Shown: in pieces, positions 41,658 through 51,215 of the stretch
Numbering within the stretch: position 1 is the first letter of the stretch
Layout of the letters: every line of letters begins with the position of its first letter
NCBI GenBank assembly: GCA_002707025.1
Contig: PALG01000033.1
Location: forward strand, 124,001 to 188,000
DNA length: 64,000 nt
Source of the DNA: Flavobacteriaceae bacterium
GTDB taxonomy: Bacteria > Bacteroidota > Bacteroidia > Flavobacteriales > Flavobacteriaceae
Direction: 5' to 3'
Program-made: the position numbers and the translations under genes
Notes under the pieces: model-generated
What the model saw: only the letters and a program-made list of their open reading frames with translations
What the model was told of the DNA's origin: nothing
The model's database searches: none

Positions 41658-41762
41658 ATAGGTTAGTGTTAATCTACTGAAAATGAGTAGGCAGCCCTTC
41701 CAGGTTCAACTTTCTATACCTAAGATACAAGTTGTGTTGTTAGGTTGCGTTTCATTTTAAAA

Positions 41763-42767
41763 TTAGGAAGAAGCTTTTATGGCTTCTTTTATTTTTTGCT
41801 CTAGTTCTTCCATAAGTTCAGGATTGTCTAGCAACAAGGTTTTTACAGCTTCCCTTCCTTGGCCCAACTTGGTATCGTCATAGCTAAACCAAGAACCACT
41901 TTTTTTCACAATTTCAAAATCTACGCCTAAATCGATCACTTCTCCTACTTTTGATATTCCTTCTCCGTACATAATATCAAATTCAGCTGTTTTAAAAGGC
42001 GGTGCCACCTTATTTTTCACCACTTTTACACGGGTTTTATTCCCTACGGCTTCACTGGTAGTGTCTTTAATTTGCGTAGATCTTCGAATGTCCAGTCGAA
42101 CGGAAGCATAAAACTTCAAGGCATTCCCTCCCGTAGTGGTTTCCGGGTTTCCAAACATGACCCCAATTTTTTCACGTAACTGGTTGATGAAAATGACGGT
42201 ACACTTGGTTTTGCTTATCGAGCCGGTCAATTTTCGAAGGGCTTGCGACATTAAGCGGGCATGAAGTCCCATTTTGCTGTCTCCCATTTCCCCTTCAATT
42301 TCACTTTTAGGGGTTAGTGCTGCTACCGAATCGATAATAATAATATCGATAGCACCACTTCGAATTAAATTATCGGCAATTTCCAAAGCCTGTTCTCCAT
42401 TGTCGGGCTGGGAAATGATGAGGTTTTCAATATCGACCCCTAGTTTTTCAGCATAGTATCGATCAAAGGCATGCTCTGCATCCACGAAAGCGGCAATCCC
42501 TCCCTTTTTTTGTGCTTCTGCAATGGCATGTAACGTGAGAGTCGTTTTTCCGGAAGATTCGGGCCCGTAGATTTCAATAACCCTGCCTTTAGGGTAACCT
42601 CCTACACCTAGGGCAACATCTAGCCCTAAAGAACCTGTAGGGATTACTTCTACTTCTTGCACGGCAGAATCCCCCATTTTCATGACGGTACCTTTTCCGT
42701 AGGTTTTATCCAGTTTGTCTAGGGTGAGTTTTAGGGCTTTTAGTTTGGCGTCTTTTTCGTTGCTCAT
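41763..42767 (-). CDS. recA: Recombinase RecA
   Basis: It forms the nucleoprotein filament for strand exchange and repair. It is 334 residues; Walker A GPESSGKT at 68-75, Walker B region [10 protein letters not shown], and the L1/L2 loops [23 protein letters not shown]. It is divergent from ricT across a 231-base gap. No SOS box recognisable to me is present there. Confidence 0.98.
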   Translation of the reverse strand: MSNEKDAKLKALKLTLDKLDKTYGKGTVMKMGDSAVQEVEVIPTGSLGLDVALGVGGYPKGRVIEIYGPESSGKTTLTLHAIAEAQKKGGIAAFVDAEHAFDRYYAEKLGVDIENLIISQPDNGEQALEIADNLIRSGAIDIIIIDSVAALTPKSEIEGEMGDSKMGLHARLMSQALRKLTGSISKTKCTVIFINQLREKIGVMFGNPETTTGGNALKFYASVRLDIRRSTQIKDTTSEAVGNKTRVKVVKNKVAPPFKTAEFDIMYGEGISKVGEVIDLGVDFEIVKKSGSWFSYDDTKLGQGREAVKTLLLDNPELMEELEQKIKEAIKASS

Positions 42768-42998
42768 CGGTATTAAAATTGAATGGTTTTGATATGAATA
42801 GGCTAAGGTACTATTTCTTTGGTTTCACTACAATAGGAAAACCTTACAAGCTGTAAATTTTGTTAACAATAAACAATAATGAATATTGTTTTGCAAACAG
42901 AATTTGTATCTATTTAAAATATGGTATCTTTACCTTTTAAAATTAAGTTTCATCTTCGTCTCTTTTTTTACTGAAAAAGAGCTATATATAATTTCAAT

Positions 42999-44168
42999 AT
43001 GGGATGTACCAGCTGCGCCAGTGGCGCAAACGGACAACCAAAGGGCTGTAAGAACAATGGAACTTGTGGCACCGATGGTTGCAACAAATTAACGGTATTC
43101 GATTGGCTTTCCAATATGTCCCTTCCAGGAAATGAGGAGCCTTTTATGGCAGTGGAGGTGCGTTTCAAAAATGGACGCAAACACTTTTATAGAAACGCTG
43201 AAAATCTTTCTTTAACTATTGGTGATATTGTGGCTACAGAGGCCTCACCAGGACATGACATAGGCATTGTAACGCTCACAGGTGAATTGGTACGTGTGCA
43301 AATGAAGCATAAAAAGGAGCATGCAAAATTGGAGGAATTGCCAAAAATTTATCGAAAAGCGTCCCAAAAGGACATTGACGTTTGGCAAAAAGTAAGGGAT
43401 CGCGAAAATGAGGTTCAAAAGCGCTCTCGGGAAATTGCCATGGCTTTAGGGCTTAAAATGAAAATAAGTGATGTAGAGTTTCAAGGGGATAGTTCCAAGG
43501 TCACTTTTTATTATACTGCCGAAGAACGCGTAGACTTTCGTCAACTCATTAAGGATTTGGCCCGAGCTTTCAATACCCGAATCGAAATGAAGCAAGTAGG
43601 TTTCCGTCAAGAAGCTGCCCGTTTGGGAGGCATTGGTTCTTGTGGAAGGGAACTTTGCTGCTCCACTTGGTTAACCGATTTCCGTTCGGTGAATACTTCC
43701 GCAGCGCGATACCAACAACTTTCTTTAAATCCCCAAAAATTGGCAGGCCAATGCGGAAAACTAAAATGCTGTTTGAATTATGAGTTGGACACTTATTTGG
43801 AAGCCTTGGAAGAGTTTCCGAAAAGTGACGTAAAACTACTGACTGAAAAAGGCAAAGCCTCTTGTCAAAAAATAGATATTTTTAAGAGGTTAATGTGGTT
43901 TTCCTATGAAGGGGAAGGGATGAACTGGCACGAATTATCGGTAGATCGGGTCAATGAAATAGTTGCCTTAAATAAAAAAGGGAAGAAAGCGACCAGCCTA
44001 GAAGAATACATGGACCTCAAAGAAATAGATGATAAAGCATTGTTCAATAATGTCGTGGGTCAAGATAGTTTAACCCGTTTTGACCAACCTCGAAAAAAGA
44101 GGCATAAGAAACGCAAGAAAAACCGTCCTCGGAACAACCGAAATAAAAACCAAAAAAAGAATGCCTAA
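42999..44168 (+). CDS. ricT: RicT (YaaT/PSP1-domain) iron-sulfur complex subunit
   Basis: A 389-residue PSP1-domain protein. RicT with RicA and RicF forms a 4Fe-4S-bearing complex that modulates RNA decay in Bacillus. The Cys-rich N-terminus has C3, C6, C17, C23 and C28; the core keeps GSCGRELCCSTWL and GQCGKLKCCLNYE, the conserved RicT cysteines. The C-terminus is a strongly basic tail (KKRHKKRKKNRPRNNRNKNQKKN). The N-terminal Cys cluster could bind an extra Fe-S centre. Its last 8 bases overlap gldH. Confidence 0.9.
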   Translation: MGCTSCASGANGQPKGCKNNGTCGTDGCNKLTVFDWLSNMSLPGNEEPFMAVEVRFKNGRKHFYRNAENLSLTIGDIVATEASPGHDIGIVTLTGELVRVQMKHKKEHAKLEELPKIYRKASQKDIDVWQKVRDRENEVQKRSREIAMALGLKMKISDVEFQGDSSKVTFYYTAEERVDFRQLIKDLARAFNTRIEMKQVGFRQEAARLGGIGSCGRELCCSTWLTDFRSVNTSAARYQQLSLNPQKLAGQCGKLKCCLNYELDTYLEALEEFPKSDVKLLTEKGKASCQKIDIFKRLMWFSYEGEGMNWHELSVDRVNEIVALNKKGKKATSLEEYMDLKEIDDKALFNNVVGQDSLTRFDQPRKKRHKKRKKNRPRNNRNKNQKKNA

Positions 44169-44643
44169 GCTCTTTCTTCTTTTTCTATTTATAGGAATGT
44201 GTGTTTCCTGTGATTCCAACATTGTAGTGAGCGAAATGAAATCCCTTCCAGGATACTGGGGCCAAAACGAAAAGTTGGAATTTGTTATTCCAGAATTGGA
44301 TTCTTTAAAAACGTACCACGTGTTTTTCCATGTAAGGAACACCAATGAGTATCCTTACAACAATATCTATATCATAGCGAACATACAATTTCCCCATGGC
44401 AAAACAGTCATAGATACCTTAGAGTATAGAATGGCGGCTCCCGATGGTAGCTGGCTGGGCACGGGAATAGGTGGAGTAAAGGAAAGCAAACTTTGGTACA
44501 AGGAAAATGTATCCTTTTTTGAAGAGGGGAATTACATTCTTACGGTATCCCAGGCAGTACGCAATAACGGGGAGGTGAGTGGCGTTTCCCAATTAAAGGG
44601 AATTACTGAAGTAGGATATAGTATTGAAGAAGCAACACCGTAG
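44161..44643 (+). CDS. gldH: Gliding motility lipoprotein GldH
   Basis: A 160-residue lipoprotein required for gliding in Flavobacterium. The ATG at 44161 begins a signal peptide with lipobox CVSCDS (Cys17 after LFLLFLFIGMCVS); an in-frame extension to 44080 overlaps ricT and has no signal. The body has the typical GldH sequence (YHVFFHVRNTNEYPYNN, PDGSWLGTGIGGVKESK). It overlaps ricT by 8 bases and precedes the penicillin-binding protein gene by 3, a gene order I recall from other Flavobacteriaceae. Confidence 0.92.
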   Translation: MPKLFLLFLFIGMCVSCDSNIVVSEMKSLPGYWGQNEKLEFVIPELDSLKTYHVFFHVRNTNEYPYNNIYIIANIQFPHGKTVIDTLEYRMAAPDGSWLGTGIGGVKESKLWYKENVSFFEEGNYILTVSQAVRNNGEVSGVSQLKGITEVGYSIEEATP

Positions 44644-44646
44644 ACA

Positions 44647-46962
44647 ATGGCAAAGAAAACCAAGAAAAAGAAACAAGAGCAGCAAGATGTGAAAAAACAC
44701 ATCAAAACTTTTTGGAAAATATTTGCTGCAGGAATATTGGCAATAATCCTATTATTCCTTTTAGCCTCATGGGGTGTTTTTGGAAGTTTACCAGATGAGA
44801 CCAGCTTGGAAAACCCAGAAAAGGATTTGGCAACTCAGGTAATCTCTTCAGATGGGCAAGTAATTGGCAAATATTTCAAGGAAAACCGAACGCCCGTAAA
44901 ATTTGAAGACTTGCCTCCGCATTTGGTAAATGCCTTAATTGCTACGGAAGATGCCCGATTTTACGATCACGCTGGAGTGGACGGAAAAGGAACGGTACGC
45001 GCCTTGGCATTCTTAGGGAAACGAGGAGGGGCTAGTACTATTACACAACAGTTGGCCAAGCAGTTTTTTACAAAGCAAGTAGCCGATAATGTTTTTGAAC
45101 GGGTGGTCATTCAGAAAACCAAAGAATGGATCATCGCTACCCGATTGGAACGTCGCTATACCAAGGAGGAAATCATCGCCATGTATTTCAATACGTACGA
45201 TTTCTTAAACTTGGCGATAGGAATAGAGTCGGCTTCCAATATTTATTTCGATAAATCTCCTCAAGACTTGAATATTCAAGAGTCGGCCATGTTGGTAGGC
45301 ATGTTCAAAAATTCTTCATTATACAATCCTAAAAGAAATCCAGAAGGGGTTACCAACAGAAGAAATGTCGTGCTTTCCCAAATGGAGAAGTACGATTTTA
45401 TTACTGAAATGGAAAAAGATTCCCTTCAGCAACTTCCTTTAGGAGTGAAGTTTACTCCTCAAAACCATGACGAGGGTATTGGTACCTATGTACGGGAGTA
45501 TATTCGTGGTTTTATGAAGCAATGGGCAAAAGACAACCCCAAACCCGATGGAAGCCTTTACGATATTAATAGTGATGGATTGAAAATTTATACCACTCTG
45601 GATTCTAAAATGCAGGAGTATGCCGAACAAGCGGTGGATTCGCATATGAAAAATCTGCAGAAAGAATTTTTTAGCCAAAACGAGGATAATAAAACAGCAC
45701 CTTTCAGGGATATCAGTAAAGAAGAAGAAAATAAAATCTTAGAAGCAGCCATGCTGCGCAGTGACCGATGGAGGGAGCTTAAGAAGCAAGGAAAATCGGA
45801 AAAGGAAATCCGTGAGAGCTTCAAAACCAAAACCGAAATGACCGTATTTACATGGGGGGGGACTAAAGACACGATCATGACGCCTTTAGATTCCTTGCGC
45901 TATTACAAATCTTTTTTAAGGGCTTCCTTATTATCCATGGTTCCACAAACCGGAGAAATTAAAGCTTGGGTAGGAGGGATTGATTACAAACATTTTAAAT
46001 ACGATATGGTTAAAACGGGAAGACGACAAATAGGGTCTACTTTCAAACCATTTGTATATGCCACAGCAATCGATCAAATGCACATGTCTCCTTGCGATAC
46101 GCTTCCCAATACTCCATGGACCATACCCGCTGGCAAGCATGGCAATGTAAAAGATTGGAGTCCTAAAAATAGTGATGGAAGTTATGGCGGAATGATGACA
46201 CTTAAAGCTGCTTTGGCAAATTCTGTTAATACCATAACGGCAAGATTGATTGACCGTGTAGGCCCCAGACCCGTAATTGAATTGGTTTCAAAGATGGGGG
46301 TTGAAACTGAAGAAATGCCCGAAGTACCTTCCATTGCATTGGGAACTCCCGATGTAAGTTTGTATGAAATGGTAGGCGCCTACAGTACATTTGCGAATGA
46401 AGGAGTGTTTGTAAAACCAATCCTGGTTCAACGTATTGAAGATAAAAATGGGACCATTTTGTTTCAGAATGTTCCAGAGACTAGGGATGTTATTAGCAAG
46501 GAATCTGCCTATGTTACCGTGAGCTTGATGGAAGGGGTAACGCAATCGGGATCGGGGCAGCGCTTGAGGACCACTTGGGCTACCAATTCTCCCGTCTATA
46601 AAAAAGCAGTTACAGGATATCCCTATGCTTTTAAAAATCCTATTGCGGGTAAAACTGGAACCACCCAAAATAATAGTGATGGATGGTTTATGGGAATGGT
46701 TCCCAATCTTGCTACCGGAGTTTGGGTTGGGGGTGAAGATCGTTCTGCTCACTTTGCCAGTACGGCTTATGGACAAGGGGCTACTATGGCCTTACCTATT
46801 TGGGGTGTTTATATGAAGAAATGCTACGAAGATGAATCGCTGGATATCTCAAAGAATAACTTTAGCAAACCCGAGAAAATGACCATCGAAACCAATTGCG
46901 AAAAGTATCGAAACGGAGAGGAAGAGATACAGGAAATCCCTGATGATGAATTCGATTTCTAA
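44647..46962 (+). CDS. Penicillin-binding protein 1A (bifunctional transglycosylase/transpeptidase)
   Basis: A 771-residue class A PBP that polymerises glycan strands and cross-links peptides in the periplasm. Basic cytoplasmic N-terminus, one membrane helix (about 25-46), GT51 domain (about 70-250) with EDARFYDHAGVD and GASTITQQLAKQFF, and transpeptidase domain with active Ser464 (STFK), S526-V-N528 and K669-T-G671. It begins 3 bases after gldH and ends at a terminator. Confidence 0.96.
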   Translation: MAKKTKKKKQEQQDVKKHIKTFWKIFAAGILAIILLFLLASWGVFGSLPDETSLENPEKDLATQVISSDGQVIGKYFKENRTPVKFEDLPPHLVNALIATEDARFYDHAGVDGKGTVRALAFLGKRGGASTITQQLAKQFFTKQVADNVFERVVIQKTKEWIIATRLERRYTKEEIIAMYFNTYDFLNLAIGIESASNIYFDKSPQDLNIQESAMLVGMFKNSSLYNPKRNPEGVTNRRNVVLSQMEKYDFITEMEKDSLQQLPLGVKFTPQNHDEGIGTYVREYIRGFMKQWAKDNPKPDGSLYDINSDGLKIYTTLDSKMQEYAEQAVDSHMKNLQKEFFSQNEDNKTAPFRDISKEEENKILEAAMLRSDRWRELKKQGKSEKEIRESFKTKTEMTVFTWGGTKDTIMTPLDSLRYYKSFLRASLLSMVPQTGEIKAWVGGIDYKHFKYDMVKTGRRQIGSTFKPFVYATAIDQMHMSPCDTLPNTPWTIPAGKHGNVKDWSPKNSDGSYGGMMTLKAALANSVNTITARLIDRVGPRPVIELVSKMGVETEEMPEVPSIALGTPDVSLYEMVGAYSTFANEGVFVKPILVQRIEDKNGTILFQNVPETRDVISKESAYVTVSLMEGVTQSGSGQRLRTTWATNSPVYKKAVTGYPYAFKNPIAGKTGTTQNNSDGWFMGMVPNLATGVWVGGEDRSAHFASTAYGQGATMALPIWGVYMKKCYEDESLDISKNNFSKPEKMTIETNCEKYRNGEEEIQEIPDDEFDF

Positions 46963-46982
46963 GAATGAAATAAAACAAAATT

Positions 46983-47005
46983 AACCCGAGGAATCGGGTT
47001 TTTTT
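46983..47005 (+). terminator. Terminator after penicillin-binding protein gene
   Basis: A 7-bp perfect stem (46983-46989 with 46994-47000), 4-nt loop, then a T-run. Confidence 0.88.
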
Positions 47006-47046
47006 GTGCCTATATTTTTGTATTTTTAAGAAAATCAAAATAAAAA

Positions 47047-47745
47047 ATGATCACAAAAACCGTAAGTAATGTTTCTGAAGCTTGTCAAGGCATCAAAGAC
47101 GATATGACCCTAATGTTAGGAGGATTTGGCCTCTGCGGAATCCCTGAAAATTGTATTGCCGAGTTGGTACGGCTGAATGTGAATGGGTTAACCTGTATTT
47201 CTAATAATGCCGGAGTAGATGATTTTGGATTGGGACTGCTGCTGAAAAAGCATCAAATCAAAAAAATGATTTCTTCCTATGTAGGGGAAAATGCCGAATT
47301 TGAACGCCAAATGTTGAGTGGGGAATTGGAAGTAGATTTAATTCCGCAGGGAACCTTGGCACAACGCTGCCGAGCTGCCCAGAGCGGAATCCCTGCTTTT
47401 TTTACCCCTGCAGGGTATGGAACAGAAGTTGCCGAAGGAAAGGAAGTACGTGAATTTAATGGTAAAATGCACATTATGGAGCATGCTTTTAAAGCCGACT
47501 TTGCTTTTGTAAAAGCTTGGAAAGGAGATACGGCTGGAAATCTCATATTTAAAGGAACTGCCCGAAACTTTAATCCGAATATGTGTGGTGCGGCTACTAT
47601 TACGGTAGCCGAAGTAGAAGAATTGGTTCCCGCTGGGCAATTGGATCCCAATGAGGTACACATTCCTGGGATTTTTGTACAACGAATCTTTAAAGGGGAA
47701 CGCTACGAAAAGAGAATTGAACAAAGAACTGTAAGAACAAAATAA
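47047..47745 (+). CDS. scoA: Succinyl-CoA:3-ketoacid CoA transferase subunit A
   Basis: It transfers CoA from succinyl-CoA to acetoacetate with its partner ScoB. It is 232 residues, matching the bacterial alpha subunit. Family stretches include [35 protein letters not shown] and [18 protein letters not shown]. The stop codon overlaps the ScoB start by one base, so the two are coupled. Confidence 0.94.
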   Translation: MITKTVSNVSEACQGIKDDMTLMLGGFGLCGIPENCIAELVRLNVNGLTCISNNAGVDDFGLGLLLKKHQIKKMISSYVGENAEFERQMLSGELEVDLIPQGTLAQRCRAAQSGIPAFFTPAGYGTEVAEGKEVREFNGKMHIMEHAFKADFAFVKAWKGDTAGNLIFKGTARNFNPNMCGAATITVAEVEELVPAGQLDPNEVHIPGIFVQRIFKGERYEKRIEQRTVRTK

Positions 47746-48401
47746 TGGCACTAGATAAAAATCAAATTGCAAAACGCATTGCTAAAGAAGTAAAGGATGG
47801 CTATTACGTGAATCTAGGTATTGGTATTCCTACCTTGGTAGCCAATTTCGTAAGAGATGATATTGAAGTAGAGTTTCAGAGTGAAAATGGGATTCTCGGA
47901 ATGGGCCCCTTCCCTTTTGAAGGCGAAGAAGATCCCGACCTTATAAATGCTGGGAAGCAAACCATTACGGCCTTGCCAGGTGCCTCTTTTTTTGACTCGG
48001 CCTTAAGCTTTTCGATGATTCGGGGACAACATGTGCACCTCACCATTCTTGGGGCTATGGAAGTGGCTCAAAATGGAAATATCGCCAATTGGAAAATTCC
48101 CGGAAAAATGGTCAAAGGAATGGGGGGCGCCATGGATTTGGTAGCCTCTGCCGAAAATATCATCGTCGCGATGATGCACACCAACAAAGCCGGAGAATCC
48201 AAACTTTTAAAAGAATGTAGCCTTCCGCTAACCGGGGTAAAATGTGTAAAGAAAATAGTCACCAATTTGGCGGTACTGGAAGTAAAAGAAAACCAATTTC
48301 ACTTGTTGGAACGCGCTCCTGGGGTTTCCGTAGAGGAAATTAAAGCAGCAACCGAAGGGGATTTAATCGTAAATGGTGAGATCCCTGAAATGATTTTATA
48401 G
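47745..48401 (+). CDS. scoB: Succinyl-CoA:3-ketoacid CoA transferase subunit B
   Basis: A 218-residue beta subunit. The catalytic glutamate that forms the CoA thioester lies in SENGILGMG (Glu47). Other family motifs: GGAMDLVASAENIIVAM and CSLPLTG. The pair lets the cell use or interconvert ketone bodies and branched-chain degradation products. The downstream 330 bases contain no gene of ordinary size. Confidence 0.94.
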   Translation: MALDKNQIAKRIAKEVKDGYYVNLGIGIPTLVANFVRDDIEVEFQSENGILGMGPFPFEGEEDPDLINAGKQTITALPGASFFDSALSFSMIRGQHVHLTILGAMEVAQNGNIANWKIPGKMVKGMGGAMDLVASAENIIVAMMHTNKAGESKLLKECSLPLTGVKCVKKIVTNLAVLEVKENQFHLLERAPGVSVEEIKAATEGDLIVNGEIPEMIL

Positions 48402-48429
48402 GATACTGCAAAAGTATTTACCCCCATAT

Positions 48430-48475
48430 AAATCGATGAAATGTTAAATTTTAATGCATTTTATCGATTTTTTAT
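48430..48475 (+). terminator. Probable terminator after scoAB
   Basis: An AT-rich hairpin with perfect 8-bp outer arms (48430-48437 with 48463-48470), partial inner pairing and a following T-run, 28 bases after scoB. Confidence 0.55.
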
Positions 48476-48521
48476 GTTTTTAATCGGTTAATTAGAAAAT
48501 ATTTTCACACTTTAGCGGTCC

Positions 48522-48529
48522 CAAATTTG
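48522..48529 (+). promoter_or_regulatory. Candidate -7 element of the small transcription unit
   Basis: CAAATTTG matches TAnnTTTG except at the first base, 25 bases before the 29-residue ORF. Weak on its own. Confidence 0.3.
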
Positions 48530-48554
48530 AGTAACGAACTTAACCAACTTATGT

Positions 48555-48644
48555 ATGAAAAGTGTCACCAACTGGATGAAAAACACCGCGCAACTTATTA
48601 AGAATATTACCTACGTTGCCAAAAAAGTGTTCTTGTTGGTGTAG
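48555..48644 (+). CDS. Small ORF of 29 residues in its own transcription unit
   Basis: Not recognised. The ORF begins MKSVTNWMKN and ends KKVFLLV; it is basic and amphipathic, with no Cys, like a short membrane-associated or toxin-type peptide. It is bracketed by the scoAB terminator (48430-48475) and a strong terminator (48699-48735), so something between them is probably transcribed separately. The alternative is a small non-coding RNA of about 200 nt in the same place. This is the only content seen in the 331-base gap between scoB and the ABC gene. Confidence 0.4.
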   Translation: MKSVTNWMKNTAQLIKNITYVAKKVFLLV

Positions 48645-48698
48645 CTTTTAAAAAACAATACCTTTTTCCCCAAATCTGCAACGATTAAGATAAAGGTT

Positions 48699-48735
48699 AG
48701 CCCGTTCTTTGTGAGGTTAGAACGGGCTTTTTTTA
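48699..48735 (+). terminator. Strong terminator of the small transcription unit
   Basis: A perfect 10-bp GC-rich stem (48699-48708 with 48719-48728), 10-nt loop and T-run on the plus side. It also lies just past the stop of the convergent ABC gene. Confidence 0.9.
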
Positions 48736-50421
48736 TAGGCCTTTCGGAATGGCTTCAATAAGTTTTTTGGTGTAAGCTTTATGAGGGGTAGCATAGATTT
48801 CGTCGGCATCCCCAATTTCTTCAATTCGCCCTTCATTCATGACTATGAGTTGGTCTGCCATAAATTTTACGACGGCTAGGTCATGCGAGATGAAAATATA
48901 GGTAAAGCCAAAGTCTTCTTTTAATTCATTCAATAAATTCAATACTTGGGCTTGGACCGAAATATCCAGGGCACTAACCGATTCATCACAAATCACCAGT
49001 TTAGGTTCCAACGCCACTGTACGGGCAATCCCCACCCGCTGTCGTTGCCCTCCGGAAAGCTCGTGCGGATAACGATTATAGAAGCTTTCATCAAGTCCTA
49101 CCCTAGACAATAGTTCCAAGGTTTTCTGCTTTCGTATTTCTTTGGTAAGCGCAATTTTGTGAACTTTCATGGGCTCTTCAATAGAGGCTCCTATGGTGAG
49201 CCTCGGATTTAAGGAAGAATAAGGATCTTGAAAAATAAACTGAATGTCTTTCCGAAGCGCTCTTATTTCCGAAGAAGAAAGCCTTGTAATGTCTTTTCCA
49301 CGAAAAAATACTTTTCCCGCAGAAGCTTTTTCCAATTGCAGTATGGTTTTCCCTAAAGTAGATTTTCCGCAGCCAGATTCTCCCACAAGCCCTACTGTTT
49401 CCCCTTCAAATACTTCAAAGGAGACATCGTTCACGGCTGTCACCACTTTTTTGTTTTTGAATAAGCCCATATTTTGTAAGTATTCCTTTTTCAGATTTCT
49501 GACTTCCAGTAGGGGTTTTTTAAGGTACATCTGTTTGTGTTTTATGGCCCGTTGTTGAGAAGTGATTTCTTTTGGGACAAAGTTTTTCTGTGAAACAGAA
49601 GCAATAGTGGGCAGTTTCTCCAAACGTTTCTCCAAGGTAGGCCTGGAAGCCAAGAGCGCTTTGGTATATGAGGAGCTTGGAAGTTTAAAAATTTTATAGA
49701 CAGAACCCGTTTCTTCCACATTTCCTTGATACATAACAATCACCTCATCGGCAATTTCAGAAACCAAAGCAAGGTCATGGGAGATAAAGATGAGGCTCAT
49801 ACCCGTTTCCTCTTGAAGTTCTTTAAGTAGCTGAAGTATTTCTTTTTGAACGGTAACATCCAGTGCGGTTGTGGGCTCATCGGCAATAAGAAGCTTGGGT
49901 TTACAGGAGATGGCCATCGCAATCATAACTCGTTGCATTTGTCCGCCGCTTATTTGATGTGGGTAACTTTTATAGATTTCTGAAGGGCGGGGCAGTTTTA
50001 CTTTTTCAAACAGCGAAAGCGTTTCCTTTTTGGCTTCTTTAGGACCCATACCCATATGTAAACGAAGCATTTCTGAAACCTGTTCCCCACAAGTAATAGA
50101 AGGATTTAAGGCGCTCATGGGTTCTTGAAAGATCATGGCGATTTCTTCCCCACGAAGTTGTTGAAATTCCTTTTTTGAAAGATCCAATAGATTTTTCCCT
50201 TCAAAAAGAATACGCCCTTTTAATAGGGTTGTTTTTTGAGGGAGCAATCCCATAATGGCCATAGAGGTAACCGATTTTCCAGAGCCAGACTCTCCTACGA
50301 TGCCAACAATTTTATTTTTTGGTACGTGAAATGAGATTTCGTGGACAACTTCCTTTTGGGAATTTTTTTTCCCAAAAGAAATGGAAAGGTTTTCTACTTT
50401 AAGCATGGGTTGTTCCTCCAT
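48733..50421 (-). CDS. Duplicated ABC ATPase for oligopeptide-type import (DppD-DppF/YejF-like)
   Basis: A 562-residue protein with two complete ATP-binding domains in one chain. First: Walker A GESGSGKS (about 40-47), signature ISGGQMQRV and Walker B ADEPTTALD. Second (from about 310): GESGCGKS, LSGGQRQRV and CDESVSALD. Each has the oligopeptide-type C-terminal extension. It powers peptide or nickel-type uptake; permease genes are not in the window. A perfect -7 element (50434-50427) lies almost at the first ATG, so the start could instead be the ATG five codons later (50406, MLKVENL). Confidence 0.93.
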   Translation of the reverse strand: MEEQPMLKVENLSISFGKKNSQKEVVHEISFHVPKNKIVGIVGESGSGKSVTSMAIMGLLPQKTTLLKGRILFEGKNLLDLSKKEFQQLRGEEIAMIFQEPMSALNPSITCGEQVSEMLRLHMGMGPKEAKKETLSLFEKVKLPRPSEIYKSYPHQISGGQMQRVMIAMAISCKPKLLIADEPTTALDVTVQKEILQLLKELQEETGMSLIFISHDLALVSEIADEVIVMYQGNVEETGSVYKIFKLPSSSYTKALLASRPTLEKRLEKLPTIASVSQKNFVPKEITSQQRAIKHKQMYLKKPLLEVRNLKKEYLQNMGLFKNKKVVTAVNDVSFEVFEGETVGLVGESGCGKSTLGKTILQLEKASAGKVFFRGKDITRLSSSEIRALRKDIQFIFQDPYSSLNPRLTIGASIEEPMKVHKIALTKEIRKQKTLELLSRVGLDESFYNRYPHELSGGQRQRVGIARTVALEPKLVICDESVSALDISVQAQVLNLLNELKEDFGFTYIFISHDLAVVKFMADQLIVMNEGRIEEIGDADEIYATPHKAYTKKLIEAIPKGL

Positions 50422-50426
50422 AGTTT

Positions 50427-50434
50427 CAAAGGTA
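50427..50434 (-). promoter_or_regulatory. -7 element of the ABC ATPase gene
   Basis: Perfect TACCTTTG on the minus strand. Transcription would start within a base or two of the first ATG (50421), which makes the downstream ATG at 50406 a real alternative. Confidence 0.5.
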
Positions 50435-50447
50435 CCTATTGTTTTTA

Positions 50448-51161
50448 TTAAACAGAAAGAATTTCATCCGCTTCTAATAGGGTTTCATTCCTTAACCGAA
50501 GCAATATCTGGGCCACGGTAATGGTATCTTTTTCACAATACTGAAGTATACGGTCCATGTCGTTTTTTTCGTAATAAACATCCCGTACTTGGCTTCCGTC
50601 AATATCATCTTTAGGGGAGGGAATACCTAAGACATGCGCCATAAGCTTTAAAGAAGTAAACGTTTTAAAATCCCCAAATTTCCAAAGTTCCAAAGTGTCT
50701 AGGTGAGGAACTTCCCAAGGTTTTTTTCCGAAGAGATTCAATTTAAAAGGAAGCGAAATACCATGAATGATCATTCTTCGGGCAATAAATGGAAAGTCGA
50801 ATTCCTTGCCGTTATGAGCACAAAGAAGATGTTGAGGTTTGTTGAAATGTGTTTCCAATAAGTTTTTAAATTCCCTTAGAAGGGTATTTTCTTCTCCATG
50901 AAAACTAGTCACCCGAAAGTTTCTAACATCCCCTTTCATTTTAAAAAAGCCTACTGAAATACAGATAATTTTCCCAAATTCGGCCCAAATCCCAGCTCGG
51001 TCATAAAAGGCTTCAGCAGTAAATTCTTCTTTTCTTTGGTACTGTGTTTTCTGCTCCCACAGCTGTTGAGTGGTTGCATCTAGGTCGTGATAATTTTCAA
51101 ATTGAGGAACGGTCTCGATATCCAAAAATAGGATATGCTCCAGCGAAATGCGGTGTAACAT
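50448..51161 (-). CDS. Predicted 3'-5' exonuclease (PolB-like DEDD family)
   Basis: A 237-residue nuclease. DEDD-type acidic motifs are visible: FLDIETVP (Asp14, Glu16), CAHNGKEFDFPFIARR (about 123-138) and YCEKDTITVAQILL (Asp about 220). This matches the stand-alone exonuclease related to the proofreading domain of DNA polymerase B. It probably acts in DNA repair. It is 26 bases upstream of the ABC gene. Confidence 0.88.
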   Translation of the reverse strand: MLHRISLEHILFLDIETVPQFENYHDLDATTQQLWEQKTQYQRKEEFTAEAFYDRAGIWAEFGKIICISVGFFKMKGDVRNFRVTSFHGEENTLLREFKNLLETHFNKPQHLLCAHNGKEFDFPFIARRMIIHGISLPFKLNLFGKKPWEVPHLDTLELWKFGDFKTFTSLKLMAHVLGIPSPKDDIDGSQVRDVYYEKNDMDRILQYCEKDTITVAQILLRLRNETLLEADEILSV

Positions 51162-51215
51162 AGATTGTAAAATTAAATGAGGGGGAGTAGGGTAAAGCTA
51201 CAACTTTTTCTGAAA

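Noticed and set aside
44080-44160. N-terminal extension of gldH into ricT
   Set aside because: It lies within the basic tail codons of ricT in another frame; the lipoprotein signal begins at 44161.
48531-48544. GTAAC-gaac-TTAAC upstream of the 29-residue ORF as another Crp/Fnr box
   Set aside because: Two mismatches in the second half-site and no -7 element at the 36.5-bp offset.
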